The notes beneath the pieces were generated by a model. It did not search any database. It was not told where the DNA came from and was given only the letters and a program-made list of their open reading frames with translations. Shown here in pieces: positions 24,832 to 33,948 of a stretch of 45,968 bases of DNA. The DNA is taken from NCBI RefSeq assembly GCF_004348335.1, contig NZ_SMJW01000029.1, positions 1-45,968 on the forward strand, written 5' to 3'. The translations under genes and the position numbers were made by a program. The DNA is from Actinomadura bangladeshensis. Its GTDB lineage: Bacteria > Actinomycetota > Actinomycetes > Streptosporangiales > Streptosporangiaceae. The first letter of the stretch is position 1. Each line of letters opens with the position of its first letter.

Positions 24832-25683
24832 TCACGGCAGGGTGAGGATTTCGTGGCCGTCGTCGGTCACCAGCAGCGTGTGCTCGAACTGCGCCGTGCG
24901 CCTGCGGTCCTTGGTGACGACCGTCCAGCCGTCCGGCCACATGTCGTAGTCGTGGGAGCCGAGCGTCAGCATCGGCTCGATCGTGAACGTCATCCCCGGC
25001 TCGATGATCGTCGTGGCGTTCGGGTCGTCGTAGTGCGGGACGACCAGGCCGGAGTGGAACGTCGTGCCGATCCCGTGCCCGGTGAAGTCGCGGACGACCC
25101 CGTACCCGAACCGCTTGGCGTAGGACTCGATGACCCGCCCGATCACGTTCAGCGCGCGTCCCGGCTTGACCGCGCGGATGCCGCGCATGGCCGCCTCGTG
25201 GGTGCGCTCCACCAGCAGCCGCGACTCCTCGTCGACGTCGCCGCACAGGAACGTCGCGTCGGTGTCGCCGTGCACGCCGTCGATGTAGGCGGTGATGTCG
25301 ACGTTGATGATGTCGCCGTCGCGCAGGACCGTGTCGTCCGGGATGCCGTGGCAGATCACCTCGTTGATCGAGGTGCACAGCGACTTGGGGAACCCCCGGT
25401 ACCCGAGCGTGGACGGGTAGGCCCCGTGGTCGAGCATGTACTCGTGCCCGATCCGGTCGAGCTCGTCGGTGGTGATCCCCGGCCGGACGTGCCGGCCGAC
25501 CTCCTGCAGCGCCTGCGCCGCGATCTTCCCCGCCACCCGCATCCGCTCGATGATCTCGGGCGTCTTGACGTCGGGCTCCCCGGTCCGCGGCCGCTTCTTC
25601 CCCACGTACTCCGGCCGCGGGATGCTCGACGGGACCTTGCGCATCGGTGAAACGTTGCCGGGCCGGAGCAGCTGGGTCGTCAT
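24832..25683 (-). CDS. map: Type I methionine aminopeptidase
   Basis: Removes the initiator methionine from nascent proteins at the ribosome. It is 283 residues, including an actinobacterial N-terminal extension of about 40 residues ([17 protein letters not shown]). The five metal ligands are visible: two Asp in [20 protein letters not shown], His in [10 protein letters not shown], Glu in FTIEPML and Glu in [11 protein letters not shown] 25683 has no ribosome site, but TACACT lies 8 nt upstream, fitting a leaderless mRNA. It is likely the second Map paralogue (MapB-like), since the copy in the adk-infA operon usually lacks this extension; that is inference. Confidence 0.95.
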   Translation of the reverse strand: MTTQLLRPGNVSPMRKVPSSIPRPEYVGKKRPRTGEPDVKTPEIIERMRVAGKIAAQALQEVGRHVRPGITTDELDRIGHEYMLDHGAYPSTLGYRGFPKSLCTSINEVICHGIPDDTVLRDGDIINVDITAYIDGVHGDTDATFLCGDVDEESRLLVERTHEAAMRGIRAVKPGRALNVIGRVIESYAKRFGYGVVRDFTGHGIGTTFHSGLVVPHYDDPNATTIIEPGMTFTIEPMLTLGSHDYDMWPDGWTVVTKDRRRTAQFEHTLLVTDDGHEILTLP

Positions 25684-25691
25684 AGTGATGG

Positions 25692-25697
25692 AGTGTA
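25692..25697 (-). promoter_or_regulatory. -10 element for leaderless map transcript
   Basis: On the minus strand TACACT ends 8 nt before the ATG at 25683, and no Shine-Dalgarno sequence lies between them. Confidence 0.4.
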
Positions 25698-25751
25698 GTC
25701 AGCGGGATCGGGGCAACGAATCCCGTGCGAGCGCGAGCGAGAGGAGCGCCG

Positions 25752-25928
25752 ATGGCGGACGACGACGGCGACTGGTGGTTCTGCCTGAAGCACATGAAGG
25801 TCGAGCACGGGGCGGGCTGCCCCGGCAAGGACCGCATGGGCCCGTACGCGTCCGAGGGGGAGGCCGCGAACGCCCTCGCGCTCGCCCGCGAGCGCAACGA
25901 GGCGTGGCGCAAGCAGAACGAGGACTAG
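25752..25928 (+). CDS. Small conserved actinobacterial protein (58 aa), function unknown
   Basis: It starts at ATG 25752 behind GAGAGGAGC. The protein is acidic at the start (MADDDGDWWFCLKHMKVE), has CLKH and a GCPGKDRMGPY segment, then an amphipathic helix rich in Ala, Glu and Arg ending in KQNED. Cys11, His14, His20 and Cys24 could form a small metal site, and the GCPxKDRxGPY core looks like the family's conserved part. I recall similar unnamed proteins in many actinomycetes but know of no assigned function. It is divergent from map, 68 bp away. Confidence 0.75.
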   Translation: MADDDGDWWFCLKHMKVEHGAGCPGKDRMGPYASEGEAANALALARERNEAWRKQNED

Positions 25929-25951
25929 CCCGATGGCCGGCCGCCTCCCCG

Positions 25952-26548
25952 CTAGTCGACGACGGGCCCCGACACGGCGTCGAGCAGTTTGGCGAGGCGG
26001 TGGCGGAGCCCGCGCGGAGTGCGCGCGGGCTCCTGCCCGGCCGCCGCGCTGACGAGGTGCTGCGCGCCGTCGAACGACATGAGCGCCTCGTCCTTCGGGA
26101 CGGTCAGCGCCTCGTGGGCGAGGCCCCGCAGCTCCCGGTCGCCGCCCTCCAGCGCCAGGATGGTCGCGCCGGTGCGGCGCGCGTCGTCGACCCGCTCCAG
26201 CAGCGGGACGGGCGCGTCCTCCTCGGCGACGACGAACAGCGTCTCGCCGCGCCGCGCCGCCTCCAGCCGCTCCAGCCCGATGCGCAGGTGCGCGGGCGCG
26301 TTCGGCGGCGGCGTCCAGCGCACCAGCGTGGGCGCGAGGCCGGGGGCGCCGCCGAGCCGGCTCTCGTCGTCCAGGTGCGCCGCCAGGTGCCACGGGTCGC
26401 CGCCGGGCGTGCCGACCAGCAGCAGCCCGCCCGGGGTCCGGGAGGTGGTGCGCAGCGCGCGGCCGAACTCCCCGGTCCGCTCCAGCCAGCCCGTCGTCGA
26501 CAGGACCTCGCGCAACATGGTGATCTGCTCGGCGTCCACGGGCACCAT
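25952..26548 (-). CDS. Conserved actinobacterial protein, possibly SIS-fold
   Basis: A 198-residue soluble protein without signal peptide or membrane segment. The central LFVVAEEDAPVPLLERVDDA and RTGATILALEGGDRELRGLA read like alternating beta-alpha units of a sugar isomerase (SIS) or Rossmann-like fold, ending ALMSFDGAQHLVSAAAG. The N-terminal half contains a PPPNAPAHLRIGLERLEAARRG segment. I recognise the type from other actinomycete genomes but not a function. It is divergent from NADPH:F420 reductase, 92 bp away, and its end converges on the 58-aa gene with a 23-bp gap. Confidence 0.65.
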   Translation of the reverse strand: MVPVDAEQITMLREVLSTTGWLERTGEFGRALRTTSRTPGGLLLVGTPGGDPWHLAAHLDDESRLGGAPGLAPTLVRWTPPPNAPAHLRIGLERLEAARRGETLFVVAEEDAPVPLLERVDDARRTGATILALEGGDRELRGLAHEALTVPKDEALMSFDGAQHLVSAAAGQEPARTPRGLRHRLAKLLDAVSGPVVD

Positions 26549-26640
26549 GGTGCCGCACCGGAACCCCCGATCAGGCCGTTTCCGCCGATACGGGAGCCCG
26601 GGGCACCGTCCGCCGGACCGGGTTTGGCAGACTCGGCGCC

Positions 26641-27345
26641 ATGACTGAGCAGCAGCGCAAGACGCCCTACGACCTTCCCGACGTCGACGGCCTGTCGATC
26701 GGCATCCTCGGCGGCACCGGCGACCAGGGCAAGGGGCTCGCGCGCCGGTTCGCGCTGGCCGGGCACACGGTGACGATCGGGTCGCGCAAGGCCGAGCGCG
26801 CCCAGGCCGCCGCCGACGAGCTGGCCGCCGAGCGGGACGGCCTGCGGATCTCCGGTGCGGAGAACCCGGTCGCCGCCGGGCGGTCGGACGTGGTCGTCGT
26901 CGCCGTCCCGTGGGACGGCCACAAGGCCACGCTGGAGTCGCTGCGCGCCGAGCTGGCCGGCAAGATCGTCGTGGACTGCGTGAACCCGCTCGGCTTCGAG
27001 AAGGGCAAGGGCGCGTTCGCGCTGCCGGTCGAGGAGGGCAGCGCCGCCGAGCAGGCCGCCGCGGTGCTGGCCGACAGCCGCGTCGTCGCCGCGTTCCACC
27101 ACGTCTCCGCCAAGCTGCTGCTCGACCCGGGCGTGGACGAGATGGAACTGGACGTCCTCGTCCTCGGCAACGACCGCGAGGCCACCGACCTCGTCCAGTC
27201 CCTCGCCGGCCGCATCCCCGGCATGCGCGGCGTCTACGGCGGCCGCCTCCACAACGCCCACCAGGTCGAGGCGTTCACCGCCAACCTCATCTCCATGAAC
27301 CGCCGCTACAAGGCCCACGCCGGCCTGCGCATCACGGACGTGTGA
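26641..27345 (+). CDS. npdG: NADPH-dependent F420 reductase
   Basis: Transfers hydride between NADPH and coenzyme F420 (Fno type), in the cytoplasm. It is 234 residues. The Rossmann motif is SIGILGGTGDQGKGLARRF (about residues 19-37), followed by the NADP-phosphate-binding TIGSRKAERA. VVVAVPWDGH, VVDCVNPLGF and the C-terminal HQVEAFTANLISMNRRYKAH are family hallmarks. No strong ribosome site is present, but a CAGACT element lies 7 nt before ATG. It supplies reduced F420 for enzymes such as the LLM oxidoreductase at 14.5 kb. Confidence 0.94.
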   Translation: MTEQQRKTPYDLPDVDGLSIGILGGTGDQGKGLARRFALAGHTVTIGSRKAERAQAAADELAAERDGLRISGAENPVAAGRSDVVVVAVPWDGHKATLESLRAELAGKIVVDCVNPLGFEKGKGAFALPVEEGSAAEQAAAVLADSRVVAAFHHVSAKLLLDPGVDEMELDVLVLGNDREATDLVQSLAGRIPGMRGVYGGRLHNAHQVEAFTANLISMNRRYKAHAGLRITDV

Positions 27346-27350
27346 CCGTT

Positions 27351-27356
27351 TAAGGT
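27351..27356 (+). promoter_or_regulatory. -10 element for leaderless K+ channel transcript
   Basis: TAAGGT ends 7 nt before the GTG at 27364, with no Shine-Dalgarno sequence in between. It begins 5 bp after the npdG stop codon. Confidence 0.45.
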
Positions 27357-27363
27357 CGGTCCG

Positions 27364-28464
27364 GTGCCGAGCTTGAACGATCCTGAGGCGGCGCGGCGCC
27401 CGCTGGTGCTGCTGCCCTCGTCCACGACGGGGCCGCTGCGCGCGGTGGCCAAGCGCGTCGGGATCGCGCTGCTGCTGCTGTTCGCCGTGGTCGCCGCCGT
27501 GTACGCCGACCGCGACGGCTACCGCGACAGCGGCGACGGGAGGCTGTCGCTGCTGGACGCCTTCTACTACGCGACGGTCACCGTCTCCACCACCGGCTAC
27601 GGCGACATCACGCCGGTCGGGGAGGGGGCGCGGTTCGTCAACATCGTCTTCATCACCCCCGTGCGGGTGCTGTTCCTCATCGTCCTCGTGGGCACGACCC
27701 TGGAGGTACTGGCGGAACGCACCCGCGAGGACTGGCGCAAGTCACGCTGGAGGGCACGCGTGCGCGACCACATCGTGGTGGCCGGCTACGGCACGAAGGG
27801 CCGCAGCGCCATCAAGACCCTGCTGAGCACCGGCGTCGAACGCGACTCCATCGTCGTCGTGGACCCGGACCCGCGCGTGGTCGCCGAGGCGGCGGAGGCC
27901 GGGTTCGTCAGCATCGTCGGGGACGCGACGCGCAGCTCGGTGCTCAAGCAGGCGGCGGTGCAGCGGGCCCGGGAGATCGTGGTGGCGAGCGCCCGCGACG
28001 ACACCGCGGTGCTGATCACCCTCACCGCGCGGCAGCTGAACCCGCACGCCGGGATCCAGGCGTCGGTGCGCGAGTCGGAGAACGCCCCGCTGCTGCGGCA
28101 GTCGGGCGCCGACCGCGTGGTGACCTCGTCGGAGGCGGCGGGGCGGCTGCTCGGGATGTCCACCAGCCAGCCGAGCGTCAGCGAGGTCATCGAGGACCTC
28201 CTGGAGCAGGGCAGCGGCCTCGACCTGGTGTCGCGCGAGGTGCTCGCGGAGGAGGTCGGCGGGTCGCTCGGCGCGGTGCGCCAGCCGGTGCTCGCGGTCG
28301 TCCGGGACGGCCGGACGCTGCCGTTCGACCACCCCGAGTGCACGGTGCTCGAAGCCGGCGACCGGCTGATCGTGGTGCGCTCGTCGCCGCGGCTGCGGGC
28401 CGCGTCCAAGGACAAGGACAAGGACGGGGACGGGGCGGGCGCGTCGCGCGCGTCCGGCCGCTGA
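27364..28464 (+). CDS. Two-TM potassium channel with RCK (TrkA-N) domain
   Basis: A K+-selective channel subunit of 366 residues. TM1 is at about residues 32-48, the pore helix carries the selectivity filter TTGYGD at 76-81, and TM2 is at about 92-112. The cytoplasmic RCK part has a Rossmann motif (HIVVAGYGTKGRSAIKTLL, about 138-156) with VDPDP binding the nucleotide ribose, then a TrkA-C-like segment. This is the MthK-like plan. The C-terminal tail is a run of alternating Asp and Lys (DKDKDKDGDGAG) resembling part of an EF-hand loop, which could be a divalent-ion site or simply low complexity. GTG 27364 lies 18 bp after npdG and looks leaderless. Confidence 0.92.
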   Translation: MPSLNDPEAARRPLVLLPSSTTGPLRAVAKRVGIALLLLFAVVAAVYADRDGYRDSGDGRLSLLDAFYYATVTVSTTGYGDITPVGEGARFVNIVFITPVRVLFLIVLVGTTLEVLAERTREDWRKSRWRARVRDHIVVAGYGTKGRSAIKTLLSTGVERDSIVVVDPDPRVVAEAAEAGFVSIVGDATRSSVLKQAAVQRAREIVVASARDDTAVLITLTARQLNPHAGIQASVRESENAPLLRQSGADRVVTSSEAAGRLLGMSTSQPSVSEVIEDLLEQGSGLDLVSREVLAEEVGGSLGAVRQPVLAVVRDGRTLPFDHPECTVLEAGDRLIVVRSSPRLRAASKDKDKDGDGAGASRASGR

Positions 28465-28468
28465 CGCG

Positions 28469-28518
28469 GGAGGACCCGGCCGCGTCCCCGCGTGCGCGCG
28501 GGGTGCGGCCGGGCCTCC
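28469..28518. terminator. Bidirectional terminator hairpin
   Basis: A long GC-only stem lies between the convergent channel and panB genes. Paired blocks are GGAGG/CCTCC, CCCGGCCGC/GCGGCCGGG and CCCCGCG/CGCGGGG around a TGCG loop, with single-nucleotide or 1-2 nt bulges between them. It has no T tract, the common actinobacterial form. Confidence 0.75.
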
Positions 28519-28527
28519 GGGCGCGGC

Positions 28528-29379
28528 TCAGCGGTAGGCGTGCTCGGGCGCGGGGTAGACGCCGCTGACGACCTCGTCGGCGTAGCTGCGCGCGGCGTCG
28601 CCGAGCAGGGTGTTCATGTCGGCGAACTTCTTGACGAACTTCGCGGTGTGCGGGGTGAGGCCCGCCATGTCCTGCCAGACGAGGACCTGCGCGTCGGTCC
28701 GGTTGCCGCCGCCGATGCCGATCGTCGGGATGGACAGCGACGAGGTGACGCGGGCGGCGAGGTCCTCGGGGACGCATTCGAGGACGACGGAGAACGCGCC
28801 GGCGGCCTCCAGGGCCTTCGCGTCGGCCATGAGCTCGTCGCCGTCCTGGCCGCGGCCCTGCACCCGGTAGCCGCCGAAGGCGTTCACCGACTGCGGGGTG
28901 AGGCCGAGGTGCCCCATGACCGGGATGCCGGCGGCGACCATCGCCTCGACCTGCGGGATGTTCCGGCGGCCGCCCTCCAGCTTGACGGCGTGCGCGCCGG
29001 TCTCCTTCATGAAGCGGGTGGCGGTGGTCAGCGCCTCCGCGACGCCCGTCTGGTACGAGCCGAACGGCAGGTCGGCGACGACCATGGCGCGCTTGGAGCC
29101 GCGGACGACGGCCGCGGTCAGCGGGATGAGGTCGTCCACGGTGACGGGGATCGTGGAGTCGTAGCCGTAGACGACCATCGCGGCCGAGTCGCCGACGAGC
29201 AGCACGGGGATGCCGGCCTCGTCGAAGATCCGTGCGGTGAGCGCGTCGTACGCGGTGAGCATCGGCCACTTCTCGTGCCGCTCCTTGGCGGCGGCGATGT
29301 CGCGTACGGTCACCCTGCGCCCGCTCGTACCGCCGTACAGTGCGGTCGGCTGCGCCGGGGGCATGGCAGAAGAAGACAT
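28528..29379 (-). CDS. panB: 3-methyl-2-oxobutanoate hydroxymethyltransferase
   Basis: The first step of pantothenate and coenzyme A synthesis: transfer of a hydroxymethyl group from 5,10-methylene-THF to 2-oxoisovalerate, giving ketopantoate. It is 283 residues and a TIM-barrel Mg enzyme. It has the family signatures [60 protein letters not shown] and TIGIGGG. ATG 29379 follows GGGAGG. The in-frame extension to 29694 runs through the MFS regulatory region and is not used. No panC or panD lies nearby. Confidence 0.96.
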   Translation of the reverse strand: MSSSAMPPAQPTALYGGTSGRRVTVRDIAAAKERHEKWPMLTAYDALTARIFDEAGIPVLLVGDSAAMVVYGYDSTIPVTVDDLIPLTAAVVRGSKRAMVVADLPFGSYQTGVAEALTTATRFMKETGAHAVKLEGGRRNIPQVEAMVAAGIPVMGHLGLTPQSVNAFGGYRVQGRGQDGDELMADAKALEAAGAFSVVLECVPEDLAARVTSSLSIPTIGIGGGNRTDAQVLVWQDMAGLTPHTAKFVKKFADMNTLLGDAARSYADEVVSGVYPAPEHAYR

Positions 29380-29444
29380 GCGGGATCCTCCCGTCTTGAG
29401 GCGCCACGGTGGCGTACCCAGACAGCTCCGATCGTGCCACTTGG

Positions 29445-29522
29445 GAAACGATTCGGGAACCCCCGCGATTCCCGATTCCGGACGGCCGGGAACAAGTTCC
29501 GAAACGATACGGTTCCGTATCG
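29445..29522. promoter_or_regulatory. TetR-type operator region upstream of the MFS gene
   Basis: A perfect dyad, CGATACGG-TT-CCGTATCG (29505-29522), ends 2 nt before the MFS ATG. GAAACGATACGG at its left edge recurs with one mismatch at 29445-29456 (GAAACGATTCGG). The dyad occupies the place where a ribosome site would be, so translation initiation must be weak or leaderless. Confidence 0.6.
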
Positions 29523-29524
29523 AC

Positions 29525-31090
29525 ATGGACCCCCAGACGATCCGGCGGCGCCGCTGGTACATCCTCGGCGTGCTGACCATGAGCCTGCTGGTGGTGGTGC
29601 TCGACAACACCATCCTCAACGTCGCGCTCAAGACCATCGCCGACCCGGAGAAGGGGCTCGGCGCCACGCAGAGCCAGCTCGAGTGGTCGATCAACTCCTA
29701 CACGCTCGTCTTCGCGGGCCTGCTGTTCACCTTCGGCGTGATCGGCGACCGGATCGGGCGCAAGCGCGTGCTCATCGGCGGCATGGCGGTGTTCGCCCTC
29801 GCCTCGCTGGTGTCGGCCTACGCGCAGTCCCCGGACCAGCTCATCTACGCCCGCGCGCTGATGGGCCTCGGCGGCGCCGCGGTCATGCCGCAGACGCTGT
29901 CGATCATCACCAACGTCTTCGAGCCGGCCGAGCGCGCCCGCGCCATCGGCATCTGGGCCGGCGCGGTCGGCCTCGGCGTCGCGATCGGCCCGCTCACCGG
30001 CGGCCTGCTGCTCGCCCACTTCTGGTGGGGCTCGGTCTTCCTCGTCAACGTTCCGGTCATCGCGGTCGGTGTGACGCTCATGGCGTTCCTCGTGCCCGAG
30101 TCGCGCAACCCCGAGCCCGGACGGCTCGACCCGCTCGGCGTCGTGCTGTCGGTCATCGGCCTGGTCGTCCTGTCGTACGGGATCATCCAGGGCGGGGAGA
30201 AGGGCGACTGGCTGGCGCCGTCCGTGCTCGGCCCGATCCTCGCCGGCGCCGCCGTCATCGCGCTGTTCGTCGCGCACGAGGCGCGCTCCTCGTCCCCGGC
30301 GTTCGACGTCCGGCTGTTCAGGGACCCGCGATTGTCGGCCGCCGTCGCGTCCATCGCGCTGTGCTTCTTCGCCGCGAGCGGCGTGTTCTTCTTCGCCAAC
30401 TTCTACATGCAGTCGGTGCGCGGGCTGACCCCGCTGGAGTCCGGCGCGATGGTGCTGCCGTTCGCGATCGCCCAGCTCGCGTTCGCGCCGCGCAGCGCCG
30501 AGATGGTCCGCCGCTTCGGCGCCAAGGCGGTCTGCACGACCGGCCTCCTGCTCGTCGCCGCCGCGCTGGCGAGCTACCGGTTCGTCGGCACCGACACCCC
30601 GATGTGGATCCTCGGCGTGATCTTCTTCGTGCAGGGCACCGGGATGGCCAACGTCATGCCGCCCGCCACCGAGTCCGTCATGTCGGCGCTGCCCCGCGAG
30701 AAGGCGGGCGCCGGCTCGGCCATCAACAACGTCGCCCGGCAGGTCGCCGTCGCGATGGGCGTGGCCGTGCTCGGGTCCGTCGTCGCCTCCGTCTACCGCC
30801 GCGACCTGGACGGCGACCTCGCCGCGCTGCCCGCCGGCGCCCGGGAGGCCGCCGGCGAGTCCATCGAGGGCGCGCACGCCGTGGCCGCCCGGCTGGGCGC
30901 CGCGGGGGAGCGGCTCGCCGGGCACGCCGACATCGCGTTCGTCAACGCCATGCACACCGCGTCCGCCGCCGCGGCGGTCATCGCCGTCCTCGGCGCGCTG
31001 GTCGTCCTCACATGGATGCCGGGACGCGCCCAGGCCGCGCCCGCCGCGGAGACCGACGCGCCGCGGCGGCCGGAGAAGGCCGCGGTGTGA
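29525..31090 (+). CDS. DHA2-type MFS drug efflux transporter
   Basis: A 14-TM exporter of 521 residues in the cytoplasmic membrane. [10 protein letters not shown] in TM1, [11 protein letters not shown] (motif A), [17 protein letters not shown] (motif B) and [13 protein letters not shown] (motif C) are all intact. ATG 29525 starts 2 nt after a perfect palindrome and lacks a ribosome site. A TetR regulator follows 15 bp downstream on the same strand and presumably represses the pair. The loop between TM13 and TM14 is enlarged ([20 protein letters not shown]), as in QacA-like pumps. The substrate is unknown. Confidence 0.94.
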   Translation: MDPQTIRRRRWYILGVLTMSLLVVVLDNTILNVALKTIADPEKGLGATQSQLEWSINSYTLVFAGLLFTFGVIGDRIGRKRVLIGGMAVFALASLVSAYAQSPDQLIYARALMGLGGAAVMPQTLSIITNVFEPAERARAIGIWAGAVGLGVAIGPLTGGLLLAHFWWGSVFLVNVPVIAVGVTLMAFLVPESRNPEPGRLDPLGVVLSVIGLVVLSYGIIQGGEKGDWLAPSVLGPILAGAAVIALFVAHEARSSSPAFDVRLFRDPRLSAAVASIALCFFAASGVFFFANFYMQSVRGLTPLESGAMVLPFAIAQLAFAPRSAEMVRRFGAKAVCTTGLLLVAAALASYRFVGTDTPMWILGVIFFVQGTGMANVMPPATESVMSALPREKAGAGSAINNVARQVAVAMGVAVLGSVVASVYRRDLDGDLAALPAGAREAAGESIEGAHAVAARLGAAGERLAGHADIAFVNAMHTASAAAAVIAVLGALVVLTWMPGRAQAAPAAETDAPRRPEKAAV

Positions 31091-31105
31091 GAGCGTGAGG
31101 GAACC

Positions 31106-31693
31106 ATGACCGAGACCGAGCGGCGCGGCGGACGGCCCCGCAGCGAGCGGGCCGAGAAGGCCATCATCGAGGCGGCCCTCGACCTCCTCGCCGAGGAGCC
31201 GGGGCTGGCGGGCCTGTCCATCGAGGCGGTCGCCGCCCGGGCCGGCGTCGGGAAGACGACCATCTACCGGCGCTGGCCCAGCAAGGACGCGCTGATCCTG
31301 GACGCGCTCGGCGCGGCGAAGACGCCGCTGCCCGAGCCGTCCGGCGGGTCCGTCCGGGACGACCTCGTCGAACTGGCGCTCGCGCTGACCGACGAGCGCA
31401 ACAGCCGGTACTCGCGCTGCTTCTGGAACGTCGCCGGCGGCGCGGAGAAGCATCCCGAGCTGTACGCCCGCTACAAGCGCGACATCATCGAGCCGCGCCG
31501 CGACATCGTCCGCCGGGTGCTGCGGCGCGGCGTCGGGACCGGGGAGCTGCGCGCCGGCCTCGACGTGGAGGTGGCGATGTCGATGCTGCTCGGCTCGCTG
31601 CTGCCGCGCAGGCCGCAGGAGACCGTCCCCGCCGGGCACGCCGAAGCCGTCGTCGACACCCTCCTGCGGGGCATCGGAGCGCCCGCGCGGTGA
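31106..31693 (+). CDS. TetR-family transcriptional regulator
   Basis: A dimeric repressor of 195 residues. The N-terminal helix-turn-helix spans about residues 15-62 (IIEAALDLLAEEPG, then VAARAGVGKTTIYRRWPSKD), the canonical TetR_N form. The ligand domain is helical with a TetR_C-like ERNSRYSRCFWNVAGG segment. GAGGGAAC precedes ATG 31106. Co-directional coupling to the MFS gene and the perfect palindrome in front of that gene suggest autoregulation of the two-gene operon with derepression by a pump substrate. Confidence 0.92.
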   Translation: MTETERRGGRPRSERAEKAIIEAALDLLAEEPGLAGLSIEAVAARAGVGKTTIYRRWPSKDALILDALGAAKTPLPEPSGGSVRDDLVELALALTDERNSRYSRCFWNVAGGAEKHPELYARYKRDIIEPRRDIVRRVLRRGVGTGELRAGLDVEVAMSMLLGSLLPRRPQETVPAGHAEAVVDTLLRGIGAPAR

Positions 31694-31818
31694 CGCGCGG
31701 GCGGCGGAACCGAAGCGATTTCGGCACGGTAAGCGTGATCTTCTCCCATCGCGAGGGGGTCATGCCCCATACTGTCGCTGGGTAGTGCTGAGACGACCGG
31801 CTGTCTGGAGCGCGTCAG

Positions 31819-33942
31819 GTGAGATCCGTCATGGCGCCGCGAGGCGATGCGCCCGCCACCGATTCGGCGTCCCGGACCCTGGTCCTGGGCATCGACGGTG
31901 CCAGGCGGATCGTGCAGTGCGGGCCGAACGCCCGGGCCGTCCTCGGCCGGGCCCCAGAGGACCTGATCGGCCGTCCCGCCACCGACCTGGTGGGGGACGA
32001 GGCCAAGGCCGAGCTGGAGGCCCTGCTGGAGGTCGGCGACCAGGAGCGCAACGGCGTGATGACCGTGCTGCGCGGCGACGGGGGGTCCGGCAACGCCCTC
32101 GTCACCGTGCAGCCGATGGTCGGCGGCGACGAGGGCGCCGCGCCCGCCGCGCTGCTGTTCGTCCGGGTCGAGCTGCCGCCCAGCGAGCGCTACCAGGACC
32201 CGGCCCTCATGCGCCGCGCGCTGATGGACGACCAGCTCACCCGGTTCGGCGCGTCCCTCGACCTCGACCAGTCCGCCCGCGGCCTCGTCGACGTCGTCGT
32301 CCCGCACTACTGCAACGCCGCGTCCGTGCTGGTGCTGGAGAGCCTCGTCGCCTCCGACGAGGTGCACAGCGAGTCGGGGTCGGCGGTGCTGCGCCGCATA
32401 GCGGTCACCTCCGACGACGGCAACCCGGCGTGGACGTCCACGTTCCCCGTCGGCGAGGTGCTCGTCTTCCCCGAGGGCACCCCGTACCGGCAGGTCATGG
32501 AGACGGCCCGGCCCGTCCACCTGCCGCACGTCACGATGGACGCCGCGAGCGAGATCGGCCGGCTGTGGCGCCGCGGGCCGGCCGGTGACCTGCTGTCCGA
32601 CGTGTCGATGGTGCTGCTGCCGATGATCGCGCGCGACACCCTGCTCGGCTTCATCGCCTGCACCCGCGTCCCCGGGTTCCGCAAGTTCGACGCCTACGAC
32701 GTCGAGATCGGCATGGAGTTCGCGACCCGCGCCGCGATCGTCATCGACAACGCCCGCAAGTTCAGCCGCGAGCGCTCCACCGCCCTCGCGCTGCAGCGCA
32801 GCCTGCTGCCGCTGCGGCTGTCGGCGCCGTCCTCGGTCGAGGTCCGGCACCGCTACCTGCCCGGCAGCAAGCTCGTCGAGGTCGGCGGCGACTGGTACGA
32901 GTCGATAGCGCTGCCCGGCGCCCGCGTCGCCCTCATCGTCGGGGACGTCGCCGGGCACGGCGTCCGCGCCGCCGTCACCATGGGCCGGCTCCGCACCGCG
33001 CTGCACACCCTCGCGAACCTGGAGCTGCCGCCCGCCGACGCGCTGCACGTCATGCACGAGCTGATGATCGAGCTCGGCGAGCAGGAGCCGCACTTCGCCA
33101 CCTGCGTCTACGCGGTGTACGACGCGACGACGGGCACGATAGAGATCGCGTCCGCCGGGCACCTGCCGCCGCTGCTCGCGACCCCCGCCGGCGACAACGA
33201 GTACCTGCAGGTCCCGCCCGCGCCGCCGCTCGGCGTCGCCGGCGGCGCCGCCATCGAGAGCCGCGAGTTCACCGTCGAGGACGGCAGCCTCTTCGTCATC
33301 TACACCGACGGCCTCGTCGAGAACCGCGGCCGCGACATCGACGACGGCCTCGCCCGGCTGCAGAAGATCTTCGGCCCCGACTCCGTCGACCGCTCCATGG
33401 AGGACCTCGCCAAGGCGACCCTGGCCGGCGTCTACGCCGACCAGCACCGCGACGACATCGCCGTCCTCATCGCCCGCCTCCGCCGCCTCCCCGAGGACCG
33501 CTACGCCTCCTGGACGCTGCCCGCCGACCCGGCCGCCGTCCGCCGCGCCCGCGGCCTCGTCAGCTCCAAGCTGGAGGAGTGGGGCCTCGGCGACCTCGAC
33601 TACACCACCGAGCTCCTCGCCTCGGAGCTCATCACCAACGCGCTCCGCTACGCGCCCGGCCCCATCGTGCTGCGCCTCCTCCTGGAGCGCACCCTCGTCT
33701 GCGAGGTCCTGGACCGGTCCGCCGCGCTGCCCCGCCTCCGCCGCGCCGAGGACGACGACGAGAACGGCCGCGGCCTCCTCGTCGTCAGCCAGCTCGCCCA
33801 CCGCTGGGGCACCCGCCGCACCGCCGCCGGCAAGGTCGTCTGGTGCGAGCAGATCGTCCCCGGCATCGACCCCGACGCCTCCGAACAGGTCCCCGCCTAT
33901 CCCGAGGAGACCTGGCCCGGCGAGAGCCACCACAGGGGCTGA
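31819..33942 (+). CDS. SpoIIE-type PP2C phosphatase with PAS, GAF and anti-sigma-factor kinase-like domains
   Basis: A 707-residue cytoplasmic partner-switch protein. Order: a PAS-like domain (about 15-118), a GAF domain (about 150-325), a PP2C/SpoIIE phosphatase (about 335-555) and a C-terminal HATPase_c_2 domain like RsbW (about 570-695). Phosphatase metal ligands are Asp358 in VGGDWYE, Asp376 in GDVAGHG and the Asp pair in HRDDIAVL. The kinase-like part has LLASELITNALRYAPGP (N box) and NGRGLLVVSQLA (G box). Such proteins both phosphorylate and dephosphorylate anti-anti-sigma factors and so tune stress sigma factors. No cognate RsbV is nearby. The GTG start has GGAG 8 nt upstream. Confidence 0.92.
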   Translation: MRSVMAPRGDAPATDSASRTLVLGIDGARRIVQCGPNARAVLGRAPEDLIGRPATDLVGDEAKAELEALLEVGDQERNGVMTVLRGDGGSGNALVTVQPMVGGDEGAAPAALLFVRVELPPSERYQDPALMRRALMDDQLTRFGASLDLDQSARGLVDVVVPHYCNAASVLVLESLVASDEVHSESGSAVLRRIAVTSDDGNPAWTSTFPVGEVLVFPEGTPYRQVMETARPVHLPHVTMDAASEIGRLWRRGPAGDLLSDVSMVLLPMIARDTLLGFIACTRVPGFRKFDAYDVEIGMEFATRAAIVIDNARKFSRERSTALALQRSLLPLRLSAPSSVEVRHRYLPGSKLVEVGGDWYESIALPGARVALIVGDVAGHGVRAAVTMGRLRTALHTLANLELPPADALHVMHELMIELGEQEPHFATCVYAVYDATTGTIEIASAGHLPPLLATPAGDNEYLQVPPAPPLGVAGGAAIESREFTVEDGSLFVIYTDGLVENRGRDIDDGLARLQKIFGPDSVDRSMEDLAKATLAGVYADQHRDDIAVLIARLRRLPEDRYASWTLPADPAAVRRARGLVSSKLEEWGLGDLDYTTELLASELITNALRYAPGPIVLRLLLERTLVCEVLDRSAALPRLRRAEDDDENGRGLLVVSQLAHRWGTRRTAAGKVVWCEQIVPGIDPDASEQVPAYPEETWPGESHHRG

Positions 33943-33948
33943 GACCCG

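Noticed and set aside
28187..31639. An 1150-codon minus-strand frame over panB, the MFS gene and tetR
   Set aside because: Low-complexity Gly/Arg/Ala-rich translation, overlapping genes with clear motifs.
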